A DNA stretch of 21,955 nucleotides from Candidatus Uhrbacteria bacterium (GTDB lineage: Bacteria; Patescibacteriota; Patescibacteriia; UBA9934; UBA11717), in NCBI GenBank assembly GCA_018701105.1, contig JABIWD010000013.1, positions 1 through 21,955 on the forward strand. Reading direction: 5' to 3'. A program made the position numbers and the translations under genes. The notes beneath the pieces were generated by a model. It did no database searches, was not told the origin of the DNA, and was given only the letters and a program-made list of their open reading frames with translations. The stretch's first letter is position 1. Each line of letters opens with the position of its first letter. Shown piece after piece: positions 6,242 through 13,477 of the stretch.

Positions 6242-7360
6242 ATGAAAAGACATCCAGACTTATCACCAGGCGTGGCTTCTGCCGCATCAGACTACAGAGT
6301 TTCGTCAACTAGAGCGGAATCTTTTCTGCACGATGTATATGGCCGCCGAAGGAAGCATGCAGAGCTTGCTGATTATCTTGAGCTAATTGAAGGTGACGAT
6401 GCACAATTTCAGAGGGCGAAGTTTAAGTCGAACTGGGACAAGGATGAGAGACGCGCTGCAGCGATACGTGAAAAACACGATAAGACTGCAGGTAAAGCAG
6501 GTCTTGCTCTAGAGAACATGTTGACGGTTGAGATAGAGAATGCGGACTGGTTCAATGCTTCTGTTTTTGCAACGTCGGATATTGATGATTATACTCGAGG
6601 CGTTGACGCAGTTTTGGAGTGGGATCCAGACGAGGGGGACCCTCCGTACCAGCTCGCGGTAGATTTCACTACGGCAGTGAGCCCAGAGGTCGTCGACCAC
6701 AAGTTTGGTAGCTCACGTGGCGGCGCTACGGTTGATTATTATATTTCTGATTTTGATGAGGATGAGCCGATCCAGGAATTGACACATGTTCCTCGCGTTG
6801 TCCTAGGGATCGATGCATCTTTGTTACCTGATGTCGCAAGAGCGGGGCTCGATAACAAGAGCACAAAGTTTATAGAGAATCCGCACCCGGATGTTGTCGG
6901 AGAGGTGGAAGTCGAGGTCGTCGGCAGGCGGGCATATGTGGATCATCCATTACAGATAGTTCTACTTGAGCAGGCAAAGTTACAGCTTGGGTTGTTGGTG
7001 AGAGAAGAAGCTGCGCGTATAACGAAGCGACTGGTTCGAGTAAAGTCTGAGCTGCCCGAAGAGATTGATGCGCTTTTGTTACGATACACAGCAGCAATCG
7101 GTGACGCGGAAGCGGTGGCAGAGGTTATTGATGAGATATTTGCATCTGGAGCAGAGGTCGTAGGCGCGGTATTTGATGAAGCAAAGAGTCTCAAGTGGAA
7201 AAATTGGAATGGTTGCTACCGGATGGTTACAAACCAGCTGAGCAATGTCTTAGAAAATACAAAAACACGCCCGAGCGACGTGCGGGCGTTGAGAAGTGGT
7301 TCTGAGCTTGATGCTCAGCTACGTAAGAATGTCGAGAAGCTCAGTCAAGCGGTAGCGTGA
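6242..7360 (+). CDS. Hypothetical protein, possible PD-(D/E)XK-like core
   Basis: A 372-aa protein of unknown function, probably soluble. The central part (about residues 88-145) has a helix LALENMLTVEIEN, then DDYTRGVDAVLEWD and YQLAVDFTTA: a hydrophobic strand with Asp122 followed by a second strand ending Asp141-Phe-Thr. This layout recalls PD-(D/E)XK nuclease folds, but the catalytic Lys position is Thr143, so activity is doubtful and the match is speculative. The C-terminal third is helical. The mRNA appears leaderless. The last 25-30 codons contain a minus-strand terminator hairpin (the TRPSDVRAL codons), and the final 20 nt overlap the convergent 66-aa gene, so the C-terminal tail may be a recent addition. 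Confidence 0.7.
   Translation: MKRHPDLSPGVASAASDYRVSSTRAESFLHDVYGRRRKHAELADYLELIEGDDAQFQRAKFKSNWDKDERRAAAIREKHDKTAGKAGLALENMLTVEIENADWFNASVFATSDIDDYTRGVDAVLEWDPDEGDPPYQLAVDFTTAVSPEVVDHKFGSSRGGATVDYYISDFDEDEPIQELTHVPRVVLGIDASLLPDVARAGLDNKSTKFIENPHPDVVGEVEVEVVGRRAYVDHPLQIVLLEQAKLQLGLLVREEAARITKRLVRVKSELPEEIDALLLRYTAAIGDAEAVAEVIDEIFASGAEVVGAVFDEAKSLKWKNWNGCYRMVTNQLSNVLENTKTRPSDVRALRSGSELDAQLRKNVEKLSQAVA
7254..7289 (-). terminator. Minus-strand terminator embedded in the 6242-7360 coding sequence
   Basis: Perfect stem ACGCCCG/CGGGCGT (7267-7273 and 7283-7289) with a 9-nt loop; on the minus strand it is followed by GTTTTTGTATTTT. It lies 52 nt beyond the stop of the 66-aa minus-strand gene and inside the coding region of the opposing gene. 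Confidence 0.75.
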
Positions 7361-7541
7361 GCTGATCTCTCCCTGAAAGCCGGGTGAGGATCTCATCGGC
7401 GGCCTCTCGTTCCAGCATCGTCGTGCTGACGTGAAGCTCCTGTGTTCGTCGAATCACTCGAGGTGCGGCTCCGTACAGAGCGTCTCCAATCTCCAATGCC
7501 AACTGACGCGGCACGAGGAAACTAACTGGTGAATCTGCCAT
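7341..7541 (-). CDS. Small hypothetical protein, 66 aa
   Basis: Short soluble protein of unknown function, largely helical (residues 11-27 PRQLALEIGDALYGAAP and 43-58 LEREAADEILTRLSGR). Its length and two-helix form would suit a small DNA-binding or antitoxin-like protein, but no motif supports this and no toxin partner is adjacent. It is accepted as a gene because it has AAAGGAGG 8 nt before the ATG, a full promoter (7567-7595) and a terminator (7254-7289). It is convergent with the gene at 6242 and overlaps its last 20 nt. Confidence 0.65.
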   Translation of the reverse strand: MADSPVSFLVPRQLALEIGDALYGAAPRVIRRTQELHVSTTMLEREAADEILTRLSGRDQLTLPLD

Positions 7542-7566
7542 GAAAGCCTCCTTTCAGCTTCAAGCC

Positions 7567-7595
7567 ACCCTAGCACGGGGTGGCCTTGTTGTCAA
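7567..7595 (-). promoter_or_regulatory. Promoter for the 66-aa gene
   Basis: TTGACA (7590-7595), a 17-nt spacer ending in TGC, then TAGGGT (7567-7572). The -35 box directly follows the T tract of the terminator of the upstream HD gene, so terminator and promoter abut. Confidence 0.65.
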
Positions 7596-7629
7596 TAAAA
7601 AACGCCCCCGCTCGGCTTGCCGGCGGGGG
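7596..7629 (-). terminator. Rho-independent terminator of the HD-domain gene
   Basis: On the minus strand CCCCCGC/GCGGGGG (7605-7611 and 7623-7629) with an inner CGGC/GCCG stem, then CGTTTTTTA. It begins 6 nt after the HD gene's stop codon. Confidence 0.85.
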
Positions 7630-7635
7630 AGGTTG

Positions 7636-8874
7636 TTAGATAGGGACCATGACGAAGCTGAGGTCGTCATCCTTCGCGACTTCCAGGATCCCTGGGTGCG
7701 TAGTGACAACTACCAGCTCGCCGGATCCGCCTTCGATCAGTACGGAGAACTCCTTGATGAGCCTTCTTCCGTTCTGTTTGGGGACCCTGATGATGTAGGG
7801 AAGCATCTGCGGATCTACGTTTTTCACGATCCACGCTTCCATTCCACCATCTGCGAAACTCTCCACGTGCCATCGCTCCTTGGGGAGCTCCAGGTAGATG
7901 GGGAGAGCCAGCAGGTCGTAGATCCACTGGGCTTCGAACCCCGACGTGAGGTGCGCTCGCTGTCGTAGCGTGTGCACCAAGTCCTGCTCGTGGATGCCGT
8001 CGCTGTAGAGGGCGTCCGGGTCGATCCACCCCTTCTTGAAGATCATGCCCATTGCCGCGATCATGCCCCACTGAGTCTGCTCTGCAAGGTGCGAGCGAAA
8101 CCAGTCTCGGAACAGGAAAGCGCGTCTGTCCACGACCTTCTGGATACCGTCGATATCGCTCACGATGAACGCACCTCGACTCATCCCACGGAACTTGCCG
8201 ATGATGAAGCGAAGATCACTGAACGCGTCGTCGCTAGTCGACTCTCCGAAGAACTCAGACATGTGCACATCGAGCGTCGTCCACGCCGCACTGTCCGTGA
8301 ACCTCTGAATGGCACCAACATGGCCACGCTCATCCACCACGCTCTCAACGTTCCGCCAAGTCAGGCCGAACGCTTCGAGGAGCTTCTGCATCTCGGGTTC
8401 CTGAAGGATCAAGATCGTTCGCTCTTCGTGCTTCTTGTACTTCTTGTGCTTGGGGTACAACTGGACGAGCAGGCGCTCGCCGGTGTGTCCGAACTTGCTG
8501 TGTCCCAGGTCGTGACAGAATCCCGCCACAACGAGTCGGCGCGTGTTGTGTGCGCTGAGACCGATGACCGCTGCCATGACCGTGTTGAGCGCTGCTACCA
8601 GAATCACGTGGAAGTACCGAGAGTACTCACGCGGGATCTTGTCGTAGGGAATGACCGGAATGTCCTGGCGATTCCTGGCGCTCATGATCGGCTTGTAGCC
8701 ATGCTGGGTCTGCAGCTTCAGGAACTGCATGTAGCCGGATTCCTGGAGCATCCGCATGGGCTCGCGGTACTTGCTCACAAATCTCTCTGCACGTCGACGG
8801 ACCGTCCGTGACGCACCCATCAGCAGCTCCTGAACGAGCTCCTCGTACGTCATCCTCAAGATGGGATAGTCCAT
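7636..8874 (-). CDS. HD-domain phosphohydrolase (dGTPase-like)
   Basis: A 412-aa cytosolic protein of the HD superfamily. The metal-binding residues are visible: His89 (YFHVILVAALN), the paired His121-Asp122 and the extended HDLGHSKFGHTGE motif (121-133) typical of deoxyguanosine triphosphate triphosphohydrolase-like HD proteins, a downstream His149-Glu150-Glu151, and a late Asp in VSDIDGIQKVVD (240 or 242). The family hydrolyses nucleotides or phosphoesters; the exact substrate cannot be told. Residues from about 270 on have no match I can name and end in a beta-rich tail. ATG 8874 has AAAGGAGAGG just upstream. Monocistronic with its own promoter and terminator, GC-rich, unlike the core genes. 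Confidence 0.85.
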   Translation of the reverse strand: MDYPILRMTYEELVQELLMGASRTVRRRAERFVSKYREPMRMLQESGYMQFLKLQTQHGYKPIMSARNRQDIPVIPYDKIPREYSRYFHVILVAALNTVMAAVIGLSAHNTRRLVVAGFCHDLGHSKFGHTGERLLVQLYPKHKKYKKHEERTILILQEPEMQKLLEAFGLTWRNVESVVDERGHVGAIQRFTDSAAWTTLDVHMSEFFGESTSDDAFSDLRFIIGKFRGMSRGAFIVSDIDGIQKVVDRRAFLFRDWFRSHLAEQTQWGMIAAMGMIFKKGWIDPDALYSDGIHEQDLVHTLRQRAHLTSGFEAQWIYDLLALPIYLELPKERWHVESFADGGMEAWIVKNVDPQMLPYIIRVPKQNGRRLIKEFSVLIEGGSGELVVVTTHPGILEVAKDDDLSFVMVPI

Positions 8875-8907
8875 CGTCCTCTCCTTTGCGGTTGGGGGTA
8901 CTCGCAG

Positions 8908-8936
8908 ATCTTACCAAACCCTTTGAATATTGACTA
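8908..8936 (-). promoter_or_regulatory. Promoter of the HD-domain gene
   Basis: TAGTCA (8931-8936), a 17-nt spacer ending in TGG, then TAAGAT (8908-8913). It lies directly after the T tract of the terminator of the upstream gene. Confidence 0.5.
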
Positions 8937-8940
8937 ATAT

Positions 8941-8973
8941 AAAAAAACGGGCCGCCCTCAGACGAGGACGACC
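8941..8973 (-). terminator. Rho-independent terminator of the 8981-10369 gene
   Basis: On the minus strand a 10-bp stem GGTCGTCCTC/GAGGGCGGCC with two G-T pairs and a 4-nt loop (8950-8973), then CCGTTTTTTTATA. It starts 7 nt after the stop codon. Confidence 0.8.
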
Positions 8974-8980
8974 GCTTGTT

Positions 8981-10369
8981 TCAGAAAGACGCTCCAACTC
9001 GGACCATCAGGTGGCCGGTGCTGAGGCTGTCGACGCCTCCGCAGGCCATGATCGTGGGTCGAACGCTGGGAAGGCCCAGCTGAACGCCACCACATCCCTG
9101 AACGCTCGCGACCACGGGCTCTTGCACGTGGAAGAGCCCGTACACGCCGACGAACGGACCGACGATGCTCGGCGTGTCGAACACGTACCGAACTCCGACG
9201 ATCCCCGTTGGCAGCACGTAGTCCACCAGCTTGAACCGCGAGAACATCACCTGCCCACCGAACCCGATCTCGAGTCCTGCGATGGGGTTGATGTGCCCGA
9301 TGATCGAGAGACCGCCGTAGCTGTGCAGATTCAGCAGACCGTAGGTTCCGAAGACTCCGATCGAGCCTCCGACCTTCTGCTTCTTTGCGGTTGGCGTCGG
9401 ATCCGGAGTCTCCTCCTGGATCACCACGTCCAGCTTCATGATCGGATCCATCGAGCTGGGGTAGAAGACGTACCCGGACGGGAACTCACCGGCCAGAGAC
9501 AACACCGTCGTCATCTCCATGTCCTGCATCCCGGCAAAGAACGCCTTCACGATCCGCAGATCTCCCGCATCTTCAGCGGCGGGCCCGTGCAAGATGACAC
9601 TGTGCCACCCCGCTTCGGACACGAGCGTGATCTCTGTCACGCGGCTCTGCGGAACGACGAACACTCGTCCGTACCACTTCTCGCCGACGCTCCACTGCAC
9701 GAGGTGCGTGCCGGGGAGGATCGATGCGGCGTCGCGGCGACCGTCAATCATCAGGTCGTCGTACAGGAAGCGGTAGTTGACCGCGATCTGTTGCGAACTC
9801 TCCGCTGCGCGCCACCTGTCCACCGTCCGCTTCGCCTTGTGGAAGCTGACGAGGATGTCCGGTCTGTAGCTCTCGTCCCACTGCATGTCGTGCACAGCGA
9901 GAGCGTCCCGGAAGGCGGCCTCTGTTTTCTTCGCGTCTTCCCCCAGGAAGTCCGCGATGATTCCCTTGAAGAAGTGCAGCCTTGCGAGCTGCCCCGAGAA
10001 CACCGCTTCGCGAATACACGGAAGCGCGGCGTCCAGCTCCTTCACGATGTTGGGCATGCCGTCGACGTCCAGGCCATCGATGGTCTGAGCTGTCCTCTCG
10101 AGCAGCTTCTCCAGGTCATCGTTCGTCAGGCCCTCGCCGATCTTGCACTCTCGGGACGAAGTCGCACCGGCGACCCACAGGTCGTTGATCCCGGGGAACA
10201 CGAAGTCTCCCAGGCGCCTGTAATCTCGACCGATCGAGATGTCCTCTCTGCTCTCCATCACGCTCTTCGCCGTGTCCAGATCCCCGTCGTAGACAACCAG
10301 CTCCGCTCCGAGCGCGCTCATAGGCAGCAACAACGCCGCCAGAGCCACCAGAATTGCTCTCTTGTTCAT
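8981..10369 (-). CDS. Exported protein with helical repeats, PEGA-like strand region and C-terminal beta-barrel-like domain
   Basis: A 462-aa protein; the start is ATG 10369, with GGAGGGAG 7 nt upstream and a signal peptide immediately after (MNKRAILVALAALLLPMSAL, cut likely after ALGA). Residues 60-190 are helical and resemble TPR-type repeats. Residues about 215-270 (GTHLVQWSVG, RVFVVPQ, ITLVS) look like a PEGA-like carbohydrate or surface beta-domain. After a Pro/Thr/Lys linker (PDPTPTAKKQK), residues about 330-462 are alternating hydrophobic strands with Gly turns and end in Phe (VRVGASF), the usual end of an outer-membrane beta-barrel. This architecture is familiar from Myxococcota-type proteins and is strange in a lineage thought to lack an outer membrane. 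Very GC-rich: a 60-nt sample (9001-9060) has 41 G or C. Confidence 0.75.
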   Translation of the reverse strand: MNKRAILVALAALLLPMSALGAELVVYDGDLDTAKSVMESREDISIGRDYRRLGDFVFPGINDLWVAGATSSRECKIGEGLTNDDLEKLLERTAQTIDGLDVDGMPNIVKELDAALPCIREAVFSGQLARLHFFKGIIADFLGEDAKKTEAAFRDALAVHDMQWDESYRPDILVSFHKAKRTVDRWRAAESSQQIAVNYRFLYDDLMIDGRRDAASILPGTHLVQWSVGEKWYGRVFVVPQSRVTEITLVSEAGWHSVILHGPAAEDAGDLRIVKAFFAGMQDMEMTTVLSLAGEFPSGYVFYPSSMDPIMKLDVVIQEETPDPTPTAKKQKVGGSIGVFGTYGLLNLHSYGGLSIIGHINPIAGLEIGFGGQVMFSRFKLVDYVLPTGIVGVRYVFDTPSIVGPFVGVYGLFHVQEPVVASVQGCGGVQLGLPSVRPTIMACGGVDSLSTGHLMVRVGASF

Positions 10370-10407
10370 GGGTTTCTCCCTCCAGTCGTTTGTCGAATGA
10401 CAGGTTG

Positions 10408-10435
10408 ACGTTACCAAATTCTGAGAAAATGTCAA
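10408..10435 (-). promoter_or_regulatory. Promoter of the exported-protein gene
   Basis: TTGACA (10430-10435), a 16-nt spacer ending in TGG, then TAACGT (10408-10413). Divergent from, and nearly overlapping, the cation-exchanger promoter. Confidence 0.55.
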
Positions 10436-10442
10436 GCCTTGG

Positions 10443-10448
10443 TATAAT
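10443..10448 (+). promoter_or_regulatory. Extended -10 promoter of the exchanger-tsaDE operon
   Basis: A perfect TATAAT preceded by TGG; the -35 region is poor. Only 9 nt separate it from the ATG at 10458, so the mRNA is leaderless or nearly so. Confidence 0.7.
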
Positions 10449-10457
10449 AAAACCACT

Positions 10458-11465
10458 ATGTTGATACCTACACTAATATTGATCGCTGGCCTGATTGTTT
10501 TGATCACTTCTGCTGACCAGCTAGTTAAAGGAGCGTCGTCGATCGCGTCTAAATTTGGCTTCTCAAGTTTGATGATTGGTTTGACCGTTGTCGCCTTCGG
10601 TTCATCTGCTCCAGAGCTAGTCGTGAACATCTTTGCATCGCTCAAAGGTTCGTATGATGTCGCGCTTGGAAACGTGATGGGGTCTAATATCGCAAACATA
10701 CTTTTGATCCTCGGTATTGCAGCAATGATACGTCCGCTTCGAGTTAAGAGGGCGACGATTTTTAGAGAGATTCCGTTTGCGATTCTTGGGATGTTAGTTT
10801 TGATCGCGATGGTTTCGGATAAATTCTTGGCTGGTGACTCTGGAATTCAGGATGTGCTGAGCAGAGGAGACGGTATCGCGTTGATAGGGTTCTTTTCCAT
10901 CTTCCTTTACTCGACGTTCTTAACAGCACGTCATGGACGAAGTGAAAATTTGGCGAAAGCAAAGAAAGCAAAGAAGAATGGCGAAGGAGTGAAAGAGTAC
11001 AAGACATGGCTTGCAGTCGTGATGGTCCTTGGGGGGTTGATTGGTCTTACCGTTGGTGGACAGCTGATCGTTGAGAGCGCTATTGCTATTGCTAAGGGAT
11101 TCGGTGTGAGTGAAGCTTTGATCGCAGTTACAATAGTTGCGATCGGAACCTCGTTACCAGAACTCGCCGCATCTGGAGTCGCCGCCTACAGGGGTGATAC
11201 AGATCTTGCTGTTGGAAACATTGTGGGATCAAACATCTTTAACGTGTTTTGGATCCTGGGTCTGTCATCTACCATCAACCCACTGCCAATAAGCGAGGGG
11301 GCGTCCGTTGATATCATCATCGCACTCGCAGCAACGTTCATGCTCTTCCCATTCTTGTTTAACAGGAGCGCTCGTGGTAAAGCTGGGTTACTTGAACGCT
11401 GGGAAGGCGCCGCTTCCGTGTTCGCATACTGTCTATTTATCGCATTCGCCATTTGGAGAGGTTAG
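10458..11465 (+). CDS. Calcium/sodium (CaCA family) exchanger, YrbG-like
   Basis: A 335-aa inner-membrane antiporter of the cation/Ca2+ exchanger superfamily, expected to move Ca2+ (or another cation) out in exchange for Na+, H+ or K+. It has about ten hydrophobic segments and the two inverted alpha-repeats of the family: GLTVVAFGSSAPELVVNIFA followed by GNVMGSNIAN (residues 41-80) and AVTIVAIGTSLPELAAS followed by GNIVGSNIFN (residues 223-262). The acidic Glu in each (S/L)PEL is the ion-binding residue and is present. A basic cytosolic loop (about 157-182, AKAKKAKKNG) separates the halves. First gene of an operon with tsaDE, 2 nt downstream. Length is normal for the bacterial family. Confidence 0.9.
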   Translation: MLIPTLILIAGLIVLITSADQLVKGASSIASKFGFSSLMIGLTVVAFGSSAPELVVNIFASLKGSYDVALGNVMGSNIANILLILGIAAMIRPLRVKRATIFREIPFAILGMLVLIAMVSDKFLAGDSGIQDVLSRGDGIALIGFFSIFLYSTFLTARHGRSENLAKAKKAKKNGEGVKEYKTWLAVVMVLGGLIGLTVGGQLIVESAIAIAKGFGVSEALIAVTIVAIGTSLPELAASGVAAYRGDTDLAVGNIVGSNIFNVFWILGLSSTINPLPISEGASVDIIIALAATFMLFPFLFNRSARGKAGLLERWEGAASVFAYCLFIAFAIWRG

Positions 11466-11467
11466 TT

Positions 11468-12994
11468 ATGAAAGTTTTGGCAATTGAATCTAGTTGTGAT
11501 GAGACGGCTGTCGCTATCGTAGAAGATCGCGACGGTTTGTTTGTTGTGAACGAGCATGTTGTAGCATCACAGATTGCAACTCATCGTGAGTTCGGTGGAG
11601 TGATCCCTGAGGTTGCTGCACGATTACACGTTCCGGTTCTACCAAAGATGATTGAGGCGATGACAATGTGGAAGCGGGGAGATATTGATGCGATCGCAGT
11701 TACGACTGGGCCGGGATTGTCGACCGCGTTGCGTGTCGGTGTTGAGACTGCGAAGGCGCTTGCCGTGACTTGGGAGATTCCGTTGATCCCGGTGGACCAT
11801 ATTGAGGGACATATTTACGCAAACTTTCTTGAGACATCTGTTTCCAGTTCTGCTTTTCCGATTCTGTGTTTGATCGTGTCTGGTGGTCACACCGAGCTCG
11901 TGCTTATGAAAGGGCATGGAGACTATGAGCTTATTGGGCAGACACGTGACGATGCGGCGGGGGAGGCGTACGACAAAACGGCAGCTCAACTCGGACTCCC
12001 TTATCCTGGAGGTCCCAGTATAGACAAGGCTGCATTGCATGGCCGTCGTGATGCGATTGATTTTCCGCGACCTATGCTGCATTCAGGGGATTCTGATTTT
12101 TCATTCTCAGGTTTAAAGACCGCGGTTCGATACCACATAGTGAAACAAGAGAAGATGAGTGAGCAGGACGTGGCAGATGTTGCAGCGAGTTTCCAACAGG
12201 CCGTTATCGACGTTCTCATAAAGAAGACTTATAAGGCCGCGATGGACCTTGGAGTACGATCAGTGCTCTTGTGCGGGGGAGTGTCGGCGAGTAAGGAGCT
12301 ACGGGCGCAGTTGGCAGAGGTTTTTGCGGATACTGAGGTTGGAGTGTTGATGCCGAACATGAAATACACGACAGACAATGCTGCAATGATCGGTGCCTCA
12401 GGTTTACAAACGTTGAAAGACGGTCGGTCCAAGGTCGACCCCTTCTTGATCGACGCAGATCCAGGGAAAACTCTTGGAGGTCCATGGAAGTGGGAGAAAA
12501 AAACTGACGAAGCTGTTGATCGACCAAGTTCACGATCGAGCTCTACAGTACGCGATCCTGGTTCTTCTGAGAAAAAGCGTTTTGAAACTAATTCGGTTCA
12601 CGAGATGCATGAGGTTGCGATGTCTCTGGTCGGCGAGCTTATGGATGCGCACATCGTCTTACTGAAAGGTGACCTCGGTTCTGGCAAAACGACATTTGCG
12701 CAGGGGGTTGCGATGGCATTTGGAGAGGAGAAGCCTGTGAGGAGTCCAACATTCACTTTGGTTAACGAGTATCCGGTGCATCACGACAAGATCGATCGCA
12801 TCGTACACGTTGATTTGTACCGACTCGAGAAGCTTGATGCTGCGGAGTCTAGAAATCTGGGGCTTGAGGTTTTCTTGAACGATCCGCGGTCGCTCGTACT
12901 GGTTGAATGGCCTGAGCGAGCCGAGATCGAGCTCGGAGGGCTAGAGCTCGTGTTCACGATTGAAGGCGAGACACATATTTTAGAAAAAAACTGA
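11468..12994 (+). CDS. tsaD-tsaE: TsaD-TsaE fusion, tRNA threonylcarbamoyladenosine (t6A) synthesis
   Basis: A 508-aa fusion. The start is the ATG at 11468, not the upstream in-frame ATG inside the exchanger gene, because MKVLAIESSCDETA is the standard TsaD beginning. Residues 1-340 are TsaD, the threonylcarbamoyl transferase: GPGLSTALRVG (81-91), metal-binding HIEGH (111-115), DDAAGEAYDK (161-170), FSFSGLKTAV (211-220) and TDNAAMIG with the metal Asp303. After a low-complexity Ser/Lys/Asp-rich linker (about 341-370), residues 371-508 are TsaE, the ATPase partner: Walker A GDLGSGKTT (401-409), SPTFTLVNEY, HVDLYRL and EWPER. All key residues are intact in both halves. These proteins normally are separate and meet in the TsaB-TsaD-TsaE complex. 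The stop codon lies within the terminator hairpin of the convergent gene. Confidence 0.93.
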   Translation: MKVLAIESSCDETAVAIVEDRDGLFVVNEHVVASQIATHREFGGVIPEVAARLHVPVLPKMIEAMTMWKRGDIDAIAVTTGPGLSTALRVGVETAKALAVTWEIPLIPVDHIEGHIYANFLETSVSSSAFPILCLIVSGGHTELVLMKGHGDYELIGQTRDDAAGEAYDKTAAQLGLPYPGGPSIDKAALHGRRDAIDFPRPMLHSGDSDFSFSGLKTAVRYHIVKQEKMSEQDVADVAASFQQAVIDVLIKKTYKAAMDLGVRSVLLCGGVSASKELRAQLAEVFADTEVGVLMPNMKYTTDNAAMIGASGLQTLKDGRSKVDPFLIDADPGKTLGGPWKWEKKTDEAVDRPSSRSSSTVRDPGSSEKKRFETNSVHEMHEVAMSLVGELMDAHIVLLKGDLGSGKTTFAQGVAMAFGEEKPVRSPTFTLVNEYPVHHDKIDRIVHVDLYRLEKLDAAESRNLGLEVFLNDPRSLVLVEWPERAEIELGGLELVFTIEGETHILEKN

Positions 12995-13016
12995 GCCGAC
13001 CCAGGGGGTCGGCTCA
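12984..13016 (-). terminator. Terminator of the 89-aa gene, overlapping the tsaDE stop
   Basis: Ten-bp stem TGAGCCGACC/GGTCGGCTCA (12992-13001 and 13007-13016) with a 5-nt loop; on the minus strand followed by G and seven T residues (12984-12990). The TGA stop of tsaDE is the first three bases of the stem and the T tract is read as the last tsaE codons. Confidence 0.85.
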
Positions 13017-13020
13017 TCGT

Positions 13021-13290
13021 TTAGCAGGCGAGCCTGCGTGGGAACTGTGCCACCGGCCCCGTCGTCATCTCGAGTTCGAGCGCGATCTCACGCGCTTCAT
13101 GGAACTGGCGATCCAGGAGCCCAGTGTCACCGCACTCTTGCTGCGCAGGGTAATCGTACCCAATGCTCGCAGGCTTGCTCGATATTGGGATCACCCGGTC
13201 CCTAGGCTTGGCCAACAGGCGCCGTTCCAGGCGTCGCAGGGAAGTGATCACTAGTACACATCGTCTTGAGGGCATGTCTGTATTCAACAT
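13021..13290 (-). CDS. Small basic hypothetical protein, 89 aa
   Basis: Unknown function. The first 35 residues are strongly basic (SLRRLERRLLAKPRDR), suggesting nucleic-acid or membrane contact; the C-terminal half has a helix (LDRQFHEAREIALELEM). Two or three cysteines but no zinc pattern. ATG 13290 has AAGGAG 7 nt upstream. A promoter is present within the hairpin at 13321-13356, and the terminator follows the stop by 4 nt. GC-rich and monocistronic. The presence of all three expression signals supports it more than the protein does. Confidence 0.6.
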   Translation of the reverse strand: MLNTDMPSRRCVLVITSLRRLERRLLAKPRDRVIPISSKPASIGYDYPAQQECGDTGLLDRQFHEAREIALELEMTTGPVAQFPRRLAC

Positions 13291-13320
13291 CAGCGTTCTC
13301 CTTCAGCTTCAGGTGCTATC

Positions 13321-13356
13321 AAGCTATACAAAAAACAGGCTTATGTCAAGCCTGTT
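13321..13356 (-). promoter_or_regulatory. Combined terminator-promoter hairpin, copy 1
   Basis: On the minus strand AACAGGCTT-GACAT-AAGCCTGTT (13334-13356) is a perfect 9-bp hairpin followed by TTTT, ending the 32-aa ORF transcript. The same bases contain TTGACA (13344-13349), with TAGCTT (spacer 17) or TATAGC (spacer 15) as -10, giving the promoter of the 89-aa gene. On the plus strand a TTTT run also follows. Near-identical to the copy at 13478-13513. Confidence 0.7.
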
Positions 13357-13372
13357 TTGGTGTATCTGGCTG

Positions 13373-13471
13373 TTAGCTGAGGTTTCGCAAAGGTGCGATA
13401 AGCGAGCCTAGGGCTGCCAGTGTGATAAGCGCCACAAGGATGCGCATTGCTAGTGGGTGGAGAAATTTCAT
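13373..13471 (-). CDS. 32-aa single-pass membrane peptide
   Basis: Reads MKFLHPLAMRILVALITLAA then LGSLIAPLRNLS and stops at TAA. Residues 7-26 form one hydrophobic helix, with basic residues near both ends, so it should sit in the membrane. Function unknown. It is accepted because it starts 6 nt after a full TTGACA-N17(TGA)-TAGGAA promoter (13478-13506), which makes it leaderless, and is followed by the terminator hairpin at 13334-13356. Such an arrangement fits a short membrane regulator or stress peptide, but that is a guess. Confidence 0.55.
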   Translation of the reverse strand: MKFLHPLAMRILVALITLAALGSLIAPLRNLS

Positions 13472-13477
13472 AAGCAC

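Noticed and set aside
7972..8811. Plus-strand ORF of 279 codons
   Set aside because: Antisense shadow of the HD-domain gene, whose catalytic motifs are intact on the minus strand.
8930..10408. Plus-strand ORF of 492 codons
   Set aside because: It is the antisense frame of the exported-protein gene. The composition is His/Arg/Asp-rich without hydrophobic cores, and the minus frame has a ribosome site, signal peptide, promoter and terminator.
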